Shown here piece after piece: positions 45,506 through 53,620 of a stretch of 64,000 nt of DNA. Origin of the DNA: Dethiobacter alkaliphilus. Lineage in GTDB: Bacteria; Bacillota; Dethiobacteria; DTU022; UBA8154. The translations under genes were made by a program, and so were the position numbers. The notes below the pieces were generated by a model. The model saw only the letters and a list, made by a program, of their open reading frames with translations. It was not told the origin of the DNA and did no database searches. The stretch lies in assembly GCA_016841605.1 (NCBI GenBank), contig JAENYV010000010.1:96662-160661 (forward strand), given 5' to 3'. The stretch's first letter is position 1, and every line of letters starts with the position of its first letter.

Positions 45506-45821
45506 GTTCCGGAACCCACCCTTACTTCAAATCGTTCTTTTTAATTTTAATTTAGTGTTTCCTTATTATACCATTATACTTCTACAATATCTATCCTCAA
45601 CAGACTTACATCTTTAATCCGTCGGATAATCGGTATGCAAGAGAGGATATTCAGGTTAGACGGCAAGTTGACTTATAATGCGCTCCCGGGGATGGTAGTT
45701 TTTAAATTTATCAAGTATTTCCGATTGAGTGAAAATTTTGATAAAAATATTCTTGAAAGACCTGAATACCTCCGGTAAAATAGTACCCGGATATCAAAAA
45801 ATAACGAAAGAATGGTGAAAA
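45506..45821. other. Divergent intergenic region, AraC/MBL
   Basis: A 316-bp AT-rich gap. A minus-strand TATAAT at 45565-45570 may serve the araC-type gene, although its -35 is weak. The plus-strand promoter for the MBL gene is listed separately. Nothing else was recognised. Confidence 0.45.
45753..45781 (+). promoter_or_regulatory. Promoter of the MBL hydrolase gene
   Basis: A -35 TTGAAA (45753-45758) and -10 TAAAAT (45776-45781) are separated by 17 bp, about 40 nt before the gene. Confidence 0.6.
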
Positions 45822-46499
45822 ATGCAGAAGCCGCAAAAGATCTTTGAACGTGTCTTCCTGGTGGGTGGTCCGGAGATTACCGACGGAAGAGATTGTTGCG
45901 TCTATCTGGTGGACGGAGGAAATGAGCTTGCCCTGGTGGACGCGGGGCTGGGTTTGTCATGCCGGAAGATTATGGAGAACATCCGGACCCTTGGTATGGA
46001 ACCGTCATTATTAAAATATGTGGTAGCCACTCACGGGCATATTGACCATATTGGCGGGCTCTCTTATTTTCAGTCAAAGGGAGTCAAAATTGTATCTCAT
46101 GAACTGGAAAACAGGGCTGTATCCGAGGGCAGGCCTGAGCTAACAGCGGAATGGTACTACGGTATAAAGTATCAGCCTGTGTCCGTTGATATAACGCTTA
46201 GCGGAGAAATGCCGAACCTGTCTGTAGGGGATGTGACACTGTCCTGTCCCCTAACACCCGGTCATACGCCCGGCGGGATCAGCCCATACCTGGATATAGA
46301 GGGGACCAGGGTTTTATTCGGCCAGGATATTCACGGTCCTTTTAACCCGTCCTGGGGCTCTGATATCGGTCAATGGAAAATATCAATGAAGAAGCTTCTT
46401 GACTTGAAAGCCGATATTTTGTGTGAAGGACATTTCGGTATTTACAGACCGGCATCCCAGGTGCAAAGCTATATAGAAGCTTATCTCAGTCAGTATTAA
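45822..46499 (+). CDS. MBL fold metallo-hydrolase
   Basis: A 225-residue metallo-beta-lactamase-fold enzyme. The metal motif is 'ATHGHIDHIGG' (HxHxDH), with further ligands in 'PGHTPGGISPYL' and 'LCEGHFGIY'. The size fits glyoxalase-II-like or lactonase-type hydrolases. The substrate is unknown. It is divergent from an AraC regulator and ends at a strong terminator. Confidence 0.92.
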   Translation: MQKPQKIFERVFLVGGPEITDGRDCCVYLVDGGNELALVDAGLGLSCRKIMENIRTLGMEPSLLKYVVATHGHIDHIGGLSYFQSKGVKIVSHELENRAVSEGRPELTAEWYYGIKYQPVSVDITLSGEMPNLSVGDVTLSCPLTPGHTPGGISPYLDIEGTRVLFGQDIHGPFNPSWGSDIGQWKISMKKLLDLKADILCEGHFGIYRPASQVQSYIEAYLSQY

Positions 46500-46535
46500 A
46501 GGATTACTGTGGGATATGAACAAAAAGGTAAAAGA

Positions 46536-46570
46536 AAAGAGTCACGGTAATCAATTCCGTGACTCTTTTT
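46536..46570 (+). terminator. Rho-independent terminator after the MBL gene
   Basis: A perfect 12-bp stem, AAAGAGTCACGG (46536-46547) with CCGTGACTCTTT (46557-46568), runs into a T-run. It lies between convergent genes. Confidence 0.85.
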
Positions 46571-46630
46571 AGCTTCCACTAGATTAGTGCTGTGTTTTTC
46601 CTGAAAAAAGCGCACCAATAAAATAAGCGG

Positions 46631-47962
46631 TTATGGCTGGTTTACAATACCTGTAAACAATATTTGATTTCCTCCATCATATGTGTGATCGTACAGCACG
46701 AACACAAACGGCTTATTGCAGTTCATTGCAAACGGCTCGGTAGGTTCGGGCATAGCCGAACCAGCCGCCGCCATCACTGTTACGGCAGCAGCGGTCGTAC
46801 CTTTTTCATCAACCTCTATAACTGCCTTATGTACCGCGTCTGAAAGCCATACGGGTATTTCTTCCTCAATTAATCCTCCTGTCAGCGGGGCGGTTGTTTC
46901 ATCAAACAGGGGAACGCCAAGTGCCACAAGCGTGTCCTTCAACTGCATTACGTCGCTTTCGATGGCAAAACGCGGCAACAGTAACTTGCCTGTTGCCTTA
47001 ATCGAATCTCTCTGAATTTCATCAAAATACCCGCTTGTCATGGAGGACAGCATTCCTGCCGCGTTGCCGTCTTTGGGAAGAATGATATACATGCCCCCGC
47101 GTGTCTTAAATCTTAAAGGCATAGCCTGCACCCTATCATCCTCATAATATACTTGATTATCGCCTTCGCGCAGCATATAAAACGCTTTCGTTTCCCCTGC
47201 GGGCGAATAAAATATATCTTCTTTGGTTTGATCGGGGTCAAATTCCCATTCCCATCTGTTGGAAAAATATATGGCGTTGGCGATAGCGGCAACGGTGTTG
47301 GGGTCAAACTCTTCTACTATATCCGAAATCAACCCGTCCGTGTTTTCACTTGCCCATTGGTTTATGGCGTTTACAGCCTCCCCGGAGCCGAAGTCCACAT
47401 TCATTGTACTGCCCCGGTAGAAATCCATAAAGATTTGAGCAAAATCCATTTTAAGCGTTGCATTGTTTGCGACAAAGATTGCGTTAGCGATTTTAAGCGG
47501 GTCATGGTATGACTCGTTGTATTTTTCTGCGTTTTTTTTATCGCGTTGTTTCGTTAAATCATACAGCATTCGTGAAGCCGCATTATTTATGTCCGCCTCG
47601 CTGATACCGGAGGCGTTAAGCGCCGTTAAGAGATCAGCTTTGTTTTGGGTATCGGTTGCATTGACCAGAGCCGCCAGCGGAATCCATACGGAATACGGCG
47701 AACAAACAAAATTTTTATCGCCGGCTTGACTTGCGAGCGCAGCGCTCAACCGGAAAGCAAAGTCGTTTGCACCATCGGCAACTGTAACCATTGTGGGATC
47801 CTGTTCCCCATACGTCGGCTTCTGAAGTTCTTTTGCGTCTACAGACACAATGTTTATGGCAAAATTGTCCTTATCATTCGTATTATCAGCTATGCATCCC
47901 GTCAGCGTTGTAAAAACAACTAGGAGAGCCGCTATAAGGGATAGTATCTTAATTTTTTTCAT
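46631..47962 (-). CDS. Serpin, lipoprotein (second copy)
   Basis: A 443-residue serpin with a lipoprotein signal ('FTTLTGC', Cys23). Core motifs are 'NFVCSPYSVWIPLAALVNATD', 'ANAIYFSNRWEWEFDPDQT', 'FYMLREG' and the hinge 'EVDEKGTTAAAVTVMAAAG'. The hinge is rich in small residues, so it should be inhibitory, and the reactive loop ('MAAAGSAMPEP') has only small residues around P1, suggesting an elastase- or subtilisin-like target, unlike the first serpin's Glu-Ser. It is a distant paralog of that serpin. Confidence 0.94.
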   Translation of the reverse strand: MKKIKILSLIAALLVVFTTLTGCIADNTNDKDNFAINIVSVDAKELQKPTYGEQDPTMVTVADGANDFAFRLSAALASQAGDKNFVCSPYSVWIPLAALVNATDTQNKADLLTALNASGISEADINNAASRMLYDLTKQRDKKNAEKYNESYHDPLKIANAIFVANNATLKMDFAQIFMDFYRGSTMNVDFGSGEAVNAINQWASENTDGLISDIVEEFDPNTVAAIANAIYFSNRWEWEFDPDQTKEDIFYSPAGETKAFYMLREGDNQVYYEDDRVQAMPLRFKTRGGMYIILPKDGNAAGMLSSMTSGYFDEIQRDSIKATGKLLLPRFAIESDVMQLKDTLVALGVPLFDETTAPLTGGLIEEEIPVWLSDAVHKAVIEVDEKGTTAAAVTVMAAAGSAMPEPTEPFAMNCNKPFVFVLYDHTYDGGNQILFTGIVNQP

Positions 47963-48206
47963 GTAATCACCTTCCTTGTACGGTTAGACGTTCCTCATAA
48001 GTTATTGGTTCTGTCCACGGAGAAAATAAACAAACTACCCGGTGTACATTACCGGGATTTCTGTCGGGCATGCCCTTGCGTTGGGATAAAAAGTAAAGCT
48101 TTCGATCATCTACCTGTAGGAATTACCAGGTGTAAAAGTTATTAAATTTGTAGTAAAATGTTATCTAAGGTAAGAGTTAACAGAAAAGGAAGGAGGAAAG
48201 GCAGAA

Positions 48207-48407
48207 ATGTACGACCAAAATCTTGCCGAATTAATACATTGGTTAGTAAAAAACCCGGAAGAACGTCAAAAATTTTTAAATGGTGCAACTGTAGATGGAG
48301 TAACGTGCAATTCCACTGAATACTTCGCTATAAAAAAAGTTTTTTCTCAGCCCGAACGGGTAAATGATTCAGTGGTAAGTATTGGACCCACTGGTTTTTG
48401 GGCATAA
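48207..48407 (+). CDS. Small orphan protein of unknown function
   Basis: A 66-residue ORF with a very good SD (AAGGAGGAAAGG, about 48189-48200). It opens 'MYDQNLAELIHWLVKNPEERQKFLN' and ends 'SIGPTGFWA'. The leader-like N-terminal half and short Ser/Thr/Gly/Val tail recall peptide precursors in general form, but no maturation enzyme is nearby and no family was recognised. An IS110 remnant begins right after it and may have removed a partner gene. Confidence 0.6.
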   Translation: MYDQNLAELIHWLVKNPEERQKFLNGATVDGVTCNSTEYFAIKKVFSQPERVNDSVVSIGPTGFWA

Positions 48408-48480
48408 TAAATAACCTCCAGTTATGATTAATGTGCGCTACGACAACGCACAAAAACCATAAACCGGAGATTATAAGCAA

Positions 48481-48635
48481 ATGTTTAACTCTCAGAAACT
48501 GGAAGGCATTACAACAAGCACACTAATAGCTTGAGTAGATATTGCAAAAAAGGTTCAATGGGCAAGATTCACAGATTACCGTGGCCTGGAGTTAGGCAAA
48601 GCCCTAAAATTTTGGAATAGCAAAAATGGACACAA
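48481..48635 (+). pseudogene. IS110 family transposase remnant
   Basis: The first 51 codons of an IS110-type transposase survive ('MFNSQKLEGITTSTLIA', stop, then 'VDIAKKVQWARFTDYRGLEL'). The TGA at codon 18 stands where Gly is normal before the first DEDD Asp ('VDIAKK'). The remaining body of the gene is absent. The preceding 60 bp (from about 48417) with ACCTCCAG/CCGGAGAT may be the element's end. No intact copy is in the window. Confidence 0.75.
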
Positions 48636-48744
48636 AAGATTTTATGCTTAAATTTAAAAGTAAAGATTTTAAATCCTTCGTAATTCTAAAAATGACAGAG
48701 ATATTAAAAGTTAATCTTAAAATATAGAGGTAGGGGGATATCAA

Positions 48745-49563
48745 ATGAAACTATTTCAAAGATTATTTTTATCGGGGCTTTTTATTTTGATAATCACTTT
48801 ATGTTCAGCGTCGCAACTCTGGGCTGCAACAGACCTTCCTGTTACCCTTAAGATAAACCAGTATTTTGTCTTATACACCCATCCCAAAGCACCTTACCTT
48901 GACAACCAAAATCGCCTGATGGTTCCCCTAGGTTTGTTCTGTCGTCGCCTGTTCGGTGCGAACGTGGAATATGACCAACAAACCAAATTAATTACTGTCA
49001 ATTTTTCAGAAAAAATTCTGGAACTCACCATCGGATCCCAGATAATTAAAATAGACGGCCAACCCATGAAGCTTGACACAGTTCCGGTTTTAGATAACGA
49101 GCATGTTTTCATTCCCCTTCGAGCGCTGCTAAATGCTTTTGATATTAAGAGCGAATGGAACAGCCAATACGGTTATGTCCACCTTGGGGACGACAGAATA
49201 ATGAAAACCCAGACAATCCTCTACATGGAGGACACAACAAGGGCTCAGATATCCAATCCTGATGTATTTATTCCGATTTCAGCCAGTTTGGAAGTTTCCC
49301 GACAGGCCGGTCAAAATACTGAAGTTGAGCTTATTACAGATTCGAGAAATATTTCCGGGCATGATTTGGCAGAAGGCGAAGAAGATATCCAAACTTATTT
49401 GGTCTATGATACCGGCTACAATTATGTAACCCCCTATTCCTGGCAGGGAAGGTCAAGGCCGGCAGTAAAAGATGGAGATGTTCTTCAGAAACGCATGACG
49501 GGACAATTTATGCCAAACGATACTCTTAATTACATCCTGTATTGGGGGCGAACTATTGAGTAA
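48745..49563 (+). CDS. Secreted copper amine oxidase N-terminal domain protein
   Basis: A 272-residue protein with a signal peptide (about 1-27, 'ASQLWAA'). Residues about 45-145 form the copper amine oxidase N-like domain: 'RLMVPLGLFCRRLFGANVEYDQQTKLITVNF' and 'HVFIPLRALLNAFDIKSEWNSQYGYVHLG', common in Clostridia as a surface module without oxidase activity. The C-terminal half is unassigned. RBS GGTAGGGGG precedes the ATG. Confidence 0.85.
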   Translation: MKLFQRLFLSGLFILIITLCSASQLWAATDLPVTLKINQYFVLYTHPKAPYLDNQNRLMVPLGLFCRRLFGANVEYDQQTKLITVNFSEKILELTIGSQIIKIDGQPMKLDTVPVLDNEHVFIPLRALLNAFDIKSEWNSQYGYVHLGDDRIMKTQTILYMEDTTRAQISNPDVFIPISASLEVSRQAGQNTEVELITDSRNISGHDLAEGEEDIQTYLVYDTGYNYVTPYSWQGRSRPAVKDGDVLQKRMTGQFMPNDTLNYILYWGRTIE

Positions 49564-49784
49564 AACGTTTTTTTATGGAGGGGAAATAAACGCGTCTTTG
49601 GTCGTTATTATTTAAAATTTTACTTGTTGTCGGTGTTATTTTTGTGGCATATCTGTTGTTAATAGCGATTTTTCAACTTTTATAGTATTTTGGAGCCCAT
49701 TTTACGATTCTCTTTCGCACCCGAACATAAATATTATAATTTTTTTCAGAAGTGAAATTTTTATTTAATGGAGCATTATTGCTA

Positions 49785-51557
49785 ATGAATAATGAAATAT
49801 CTTTTATTATTAGAAATTATAAAATAAAAATTATTATTATATTATTTTTTTCTATCTTACTGCTAGCGAGTGCGCTTATTTTAGGTTATTTCATTAATAC
49901 TTTTTATTATATTGGATGTACACCATTAATATTTCTGGTATTCGTTTTATTTTTCTTCCATAAGAAGATAAGGACTTTACGTTCTATACTTAAACTGAGG
50001 GAAAAATGGGGAAAAGAAAACACGCGGGACAGGGAGTTCCACAAAATAGCAAAATTATTTCATTATATTTCAGGTAAAGATAATGAGCATTATATTGTTG
50101 ATGATCAAACCTGGGATGATTTAAACCTCAATGCTATATTTTGCCAACTTGACCGGACTTATAGTACGCCTGGCGAATCCGTTCTTTATGCTATCTTAAG
50201 AACCCTATTTTATAAAGAGAAGGAGCTTAATAAAAGGACCAAAATAATTAGTTTACTCCAGAAAAACAGCGATTTAAGGGAAGGAATCCTACTCTTACTT
50301 TCCAAGCTTGGCAGGCAAGAAACAAATAATATTACGGAACTTCTATGGGGCGAACTCCCCCCTCAAAGTCACTTTTTATTTATTTATTCCTTTCTATCTT
50401 TGATTGCTTTACTTTCTTTAGCAGCTCCTATAATCATAGGGTTAAATGCTTTACTTTTGATTATGGGATTGTTCAGCTTAAACACTTATATTCATTATCG
50501 CTTAAGCAGGGAAATTCATCCGGAGTTGCCTGCCATATCTTACTTGTCCAGTTTGCTTCGGACAGCCGGAAGTCTAACCAAATTAAAACAAAGCGGTATG
50601 GAACATTATCAGTCCAGGTTAAAAAAAGCTTCTGCCGCAACCAAAAAAATTCTTAATAAAACACAGTTTCTTCTCGGTGAGGCCGGAACCTCTACTGAAG
50701 ATATATTTTATGAATACTTGAAAATCTTTTTTCTTTTGGAAGTAAGAAGTTTTTATTCAGCATTGCGGGAGATTAAAAAAAATAAAAATGAGCTAAGAGA
50801 AATCTATTTAATTATAGGGGAAATAGATGCCCTGCAGTCTATTGCCTCTTATAGACAAAGCCTTGAATATTACGTAGAGCCCCAGTTTATAAAGGAAAAT
50901 ATTTATATGGAAGTACAGGGGGCAATCCACCCCCTAATAAAAAAAGCAGTTCCCAATTCTATCACAATGGGAGAAAAAAATGGACTGCTCATAACCGGCT
51001 CCAATATGTCAGGCAAATCAACTTTTTTAAGGACCGTGGCAATAAACGCTCTTTTTGCTCAAACAATCTGCACATGCCCGGCAAAAAAATACGTGGGCAG
51101 TTTTTTCCGAATTATTTCCTCCATCAGTAAAGCAGATGACATCCATGAAGGAAAAAGTTTCTACTTTAGGGAAGCGGAAAGGCTGCTAAAGCTGATTTTG
51201 GCTTCTGACTTCGAGGTTTCTTCATTATGCCTTATCGATGAAGTACTGTCGGGAACCAACTACCTGGAGCGTTTAGCCGCATCCAGGGCAATTCTGGAAT
51301 TTCTCTCCCGAAAAAATGCTCTGACTATCGTGGCGACGCATGATCTGGATTTAGCCTCTTATTTGAAGGATAACTACTTATGCTATCATTTTACAGATAA
51401 AGTTGATCGGGAAGGATTGGAATTTAATTACCACTTACAGAAAGGAGTTTCTACTACAAGTAATGCTATTAAGCTTTTAGAATACCTCGGGTATCCCAAG
51501 ATAATTACTGAAAGAGCCGAAAAGTGGGCTACTGATGTTGATTCCCATGATAGTTAA
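49785..51557 (+). CDS. Membrane-anchored MutS-like ATPase
   Basis: A 590-residue protein. Two N-terminal membrane segments (about 12-35 and 40-58) and a second hydrophobic pair (about 205-240) precede helical lever/clamp-like sequence and a C-terminal MutS ATPase: 'LITGSNMSGKSTFLRTVAINALFAQTICTCPA' (Walker A), 'SLCLIDEVLSGTNYLERLAASRAIL' (Walker B and dimer motif) and 'TIVATHDLDLA'. The mismatch-recognition domain I and the Smr domain are both absent, so this is neither MutS1 nor MutS2. Function is unknown; ATG 49785 (GGAG 12 nt upstream) is preferred over GTG 49752. Confidence 0.85.
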   Translation: MNNEISFIIRNYKIKIIIILFFSILLLASALILGYFINTFYYIGCTPLIFLVFVLFFFHKKIRTLRSILKLREKWGKENTRDREFHKIAKLFHYISGKDNEHYIVDDQTWDDLNLNAIFCQLDRTYSTPGESVLYAILRTLFYKEKELNKRTKIISLLQKNSDLREGILLLLSKLGRQETNNITELLWGELPPQSHFLFIYSFLSLIALLSLAAPIIIGLNALLLIMGLFSLNTYIHYRLSREIHPELPAISYLSSLLRTAGSLTKLKQSGMEHYQSRLKKASAATKKILNKTQFLLGEAGTSTEDIFYEYLKIFFLLEVRSFYSALREIKKNKNELREIYLIIGEIDALQSIASYRQSLEYYVEPQFIKENIYMEVQGAIHPLIKKAVPNSITMGEKNGLLITGSNMSGKSTFLRTVAINALFAQTICTCPAKKYVGSFFRIISSISKADDIHEGKSFYFREAERLLKLILASDFEVSSLCLIDEVLSGTNYLERLAASRAILEFLSRKNALTIVATHDLDLASYLKDNYLCYHFTDKVDREGLEFNYHLQKGVSTTSNAIKLLEYLGYPKIITERAEKWATDVDSHDS

Positions 51558-51579
51558 TTTTAAGAAAAGAGGCTATACG

Positions 51580-51752
51580 ATGAGGTTTGAAAATTTAAGA
51601 GGTTATTGACGGTATTTGCAGTTATTTCCATGGGTATTTTATTTTTTTTAAGAAATACGGAATACGTTTTATTAAAAAATGTAGTTGGATATGTTTTAAT
51701 AGGTGTATTTATTATTTGTTTTGTTCTCCTTTATGCAAACAGATACCGATAA
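51580..51752 (+). pseudogene. Small membrane protein ORF interrupted by a -1 shift
   Basis: ATG 51580, with AAAGAGG 7 nt upstream, opens MRFENLRGY and then meets TGA (51607). In the -1 frame an open run of 48 codons follows to TAA 51752, encoding two hydrophobic segments ('LLTVFAVISMGILFFL' and 'VVGYVLIGVFIICFVLLYA'). The heptamer A-AAT-TTA in the zero frame fits the X-XXY-YYZ slippery pattern, so a programmed shift is possible; a simple one-base mutation is equally possible. Confidence 0.45.
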
Positions 51753-51880
51753 TAAAGAAGCAAAATGTAATTTAGGGATATAAATAGGGATAGGTGAATA
51801 TTTATTAAAATTACGTAAGAGAACAGATGATATTTTAAATTATGCAGCAATTTGAATGCACAAACATGTTCAAACATGTT

Positions 51881-51920
51881 AAACCGCAAGAACCGTCCCC
51901 CTGGTCTCCCCCTGGTCTCC
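51881..51920. repeat. Dispersed REP-like copy
   Basis: The core AAGAACCGTCCCC, followed by CTGGTCTCC repeated twice, matches the REP-like core around the transposase at 7081, about 44 kb away. Confidence 0.5.
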
Positions 51921-52015
51921 ATTTAAATAACAACAGCTTCGGGCCGACTTGTGAAAAGGAGTAATAGAGGCGAAGGCAAAAAAAGCATTAAAGCCAGATT
52001 TAGTATCATGCAAGG

Positions 52016-52046
52016 TAGGCGTTCAGAAATGAGCGCCTATTTTTTT
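52016..52046 (+). terminator. Rho-independent terminator
   Basis: TAGGCGTTCA (52016-52025) pairs with TGAGCGCCTA, about 52030-52039, around a GAAA loop, followed by seven T's. It isolates the Wadjet operon from upstream transcription. Confidence 0.75.
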
Positions 52047-52114
52047 ATGCAAAAATCAAGGAGGGTTATTAAAGCGATACAAGCATCCTATATACATATT
52101 TAATTTGGTAAAAG

Positions 52115-52144
52115 TTGACTTATAGATAAGAAATCAGTTACAAT
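52115..52144 (+). promoter_or_regulatory. Promoter of the MNT-Wadjet operon
   Basis: A -35 TTGACT (52115-52120) and -10 TACAAT (52139-52144) are 18 bp apart, with the first operon gene starting at 52168. Confidence 0.7.
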
Positions 52145-52167
52145 GTACTCAGATGGAGGATATTTTT

Positions 52168-52506
52168 ATGGTTCGTTTAAATAAAGCACCTGAAATGATT
52201 AATATTGACTTGCATCTTGAAGACATTTGCATATATTTTGCCAACAGAAAGAATGTAGCCGCAGCCTTTCTGTTGGGTTCGTATGGAACTCAATATCAAA
52301 CTATCTTAAGTGATGTTGATACGGCTGTTTTGTTTGTACCAAATGCTACTGTTAATTTTGAAATCGAATTATCGATTTTGGCTGATTTAACCAATATCAC
52401 AGGTGAAGAGGATATTAACTTGGTAGTTTTGAACAAAGCAACTCTGCCACTTCAGTTTGAAGTTTTAACCTCAGTAAACTTAACAGCATTAAACAGACCG
52501 GTTTAA
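52168..52506 (+). CDS. MNT-type nucleotidyltransferase, MntA-like, short
   Basis: A 112-residue minimal nucleotidyltransferase. The active-site pattern GS-x10-DxD is exact ('GSYGTQYQTILSDVD', G37, S38, D49, D51), and 'EEDINLVVL' supplies the third acidic residue. MntA proteins AMPylate HEPN toxins in type VII systems, but no HEPN partner is present and the protein is about 25 residues shorter than typical MntA. Its stop lies 1 nt before jetD, making it the first gene of the Wadjet operon. GGAGG (52156-52160) fixes ATG 52168. Confidence 0.75.
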   Translation: MVRLNKAPEMINIDLHLEDICIYFANRKNVAAAFLLGSYGTQYQTILSDVDTAVLFVPNATVNFEIELSILADLTNITGEEDINLVVLNKATLPLQFEVLTSVNLTALNRPV

Positions 52507-52507
52507 A

Positions 52508-53620
52508 ATGAATCACAACGAGAGAAGCAGGGATGAAATTTATCTAAAACTAAAAGAGGAAATCGGCGGTTTTCAAAATAGATATATTCTACTGGAGAGG
52601 TTGCTTGCCGCTGTCGAACGCCTAAATTCCGCTATGCCTGCTTATCTGCAAAGCCCGGAGGGCCGGGCTGCCTTTCATGAGGCAATGACGAAGCTAATTG
52701 CTGAAGAGTTCATCTCGCCAGTCGGCAGCAAACCCCATACTGCTCAAGGTCTGCATTTAAAATATCGGATAAATAAAAGAAGAGAAAAGAAGGATAATGA
52801 GCTGGCGGCGCAAATTATAAGAAGTATAGAGCCGCCGGCAGCGGTTGATTATTATCTGAAAAATACACGGGATTTTTTACATGACCGCGAAATTATTGCC
52901 ATTATTTCCGCTTTTCTTCGCCGGGAAAATAAAGATCCAATGACAGTGAATGAGAGGGCCTATGAGCTTTTTGGCGATGAAAAATTTTTTAAAGGAGCGG
53001 GTAAAAATAGAAGCCGTGGAGAAACCGTTCTAAAAAGGCTCGGCCTTACTTTTTCAAGTATGGGTTGTGAAGAGACTGTCGAACCTTTTTTCAGTTTCCA
53101 GCGCAAGGACTTTCACGAACTCCTTGCAAGAAATGTTTATATTGTGGAAAATAAGGATACCTTCTGGTCTTTTAAACGGAATATTATGGATTGTTCATCG
53201 AGCTTTAAAATTGATATGCTTGTTTACGGTGAAGGGAAAAAAATTATCAGCAGCTTCAAGTTTATGGATGAATATGATCTGGACCCGCAAACCGACGTAT
53301 TTTTTTATTTCGGGGACCTTGACCCGGAGGGGATCAACATTTACTGTGAGCTTACGGACGCATATCCGGAGTACAGGCTCCTTCCTTTTCGTGAAGGGTA
53401 TGAGGCTGTTTTGGAGATCGGCTTGCAAAAGGGAACTGTCAAGACTCCGCGGGAGCAGATGATCAGCAGCGAGAATATCGACAGATTTGGGCAGTTATTT
53501 GTTTACCCTATAGCAGTAAAAGTAAAAGAACTTCTTCAGGGAGGCCTTTATATACCTCAGGAGGCCCTTTCCGCTACGGCAATAAAAGAAAGGTTTTGGA
53601 AGGATAAAAAAGATGATTGA
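52508..53620 (+). CDS. jetD: Wadjet subunit JetD (toprim-like nuclease, DUF2220)
   Basis: A 370-residue protein. The N-terminal half is helical/winged ('NERAYELFGDEKFF' is a JetD-family stretch). The C-terminal toprim-like domain has the acidic residues expected for a topo VI A/Spo11-type nuclease: E214 in 'YIVENKDTFW' and the DxD D270/D272 in 'YFGDLDPEGINIY'. JetD cleaves plasmid DNA that the JetABC motor has extruded. It overlaps jetA by 8 nt and follows the MNT gene by 1 nt. The DUF2220-only architecture suggests a type III-like system. Confidence 0.85.
   Translation: MNHNERSRDEIYLKLKEEIGGFQNRYILLERLLAAVERLNSAMPAYLQSPEGRAAFHEAMTKLIAEEFISPVGSKPHTAQGLHLKYRINKRREKKDNELAAQIIRSIEPPAAVDYYLKNTRDFLHDREIIAIISAFLRRENKDPMTVNERAYELFGDEKFFKGAGKNRSRGETVLKRLGLTFSSMGCEETVEPFFSFQRKDFHELLARNVYIVENKDTFWSFKRNIMDCSSSFKIDMLVYGEGKKIISSFKFMDEYDLDPQTDVFFYFGDLDPEGINIYCELTDAYPEYRLLPFREGYEAVLEIGLQKGTVKTPREQMISSENIDRFGQLFVYPIAVKVKELLQGGLYIPQEALSATAIKERFWKDKKDD

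Larger units (their letters stand above)
51753..52114. other. Intergenic region before the Wadjet operon
   Basis: A 360-bp gap. It has a tandem CAAACATGTT repeat (51861-51880), a REP-like copy (about 51881-51920), and a terminator at 52016-52046. No ORF or riboswitch was recognised between 51925 and 52015. Confidence 0.45.

Noticed and set aside
49785..51557. MutS2 or standard MutS
   Set aside because: There is no Smr domain, no mismatch-recognition domain, and N-terminal membrane helices are present.
51925..52046. A riboswitch (lysine or similar) before the Wadjet operon
   Set aside because: A few short motifs looked suggestive, but no known aptamer consensus fits. Only the terminator is supported, and it lies upstream of the operon promoter.
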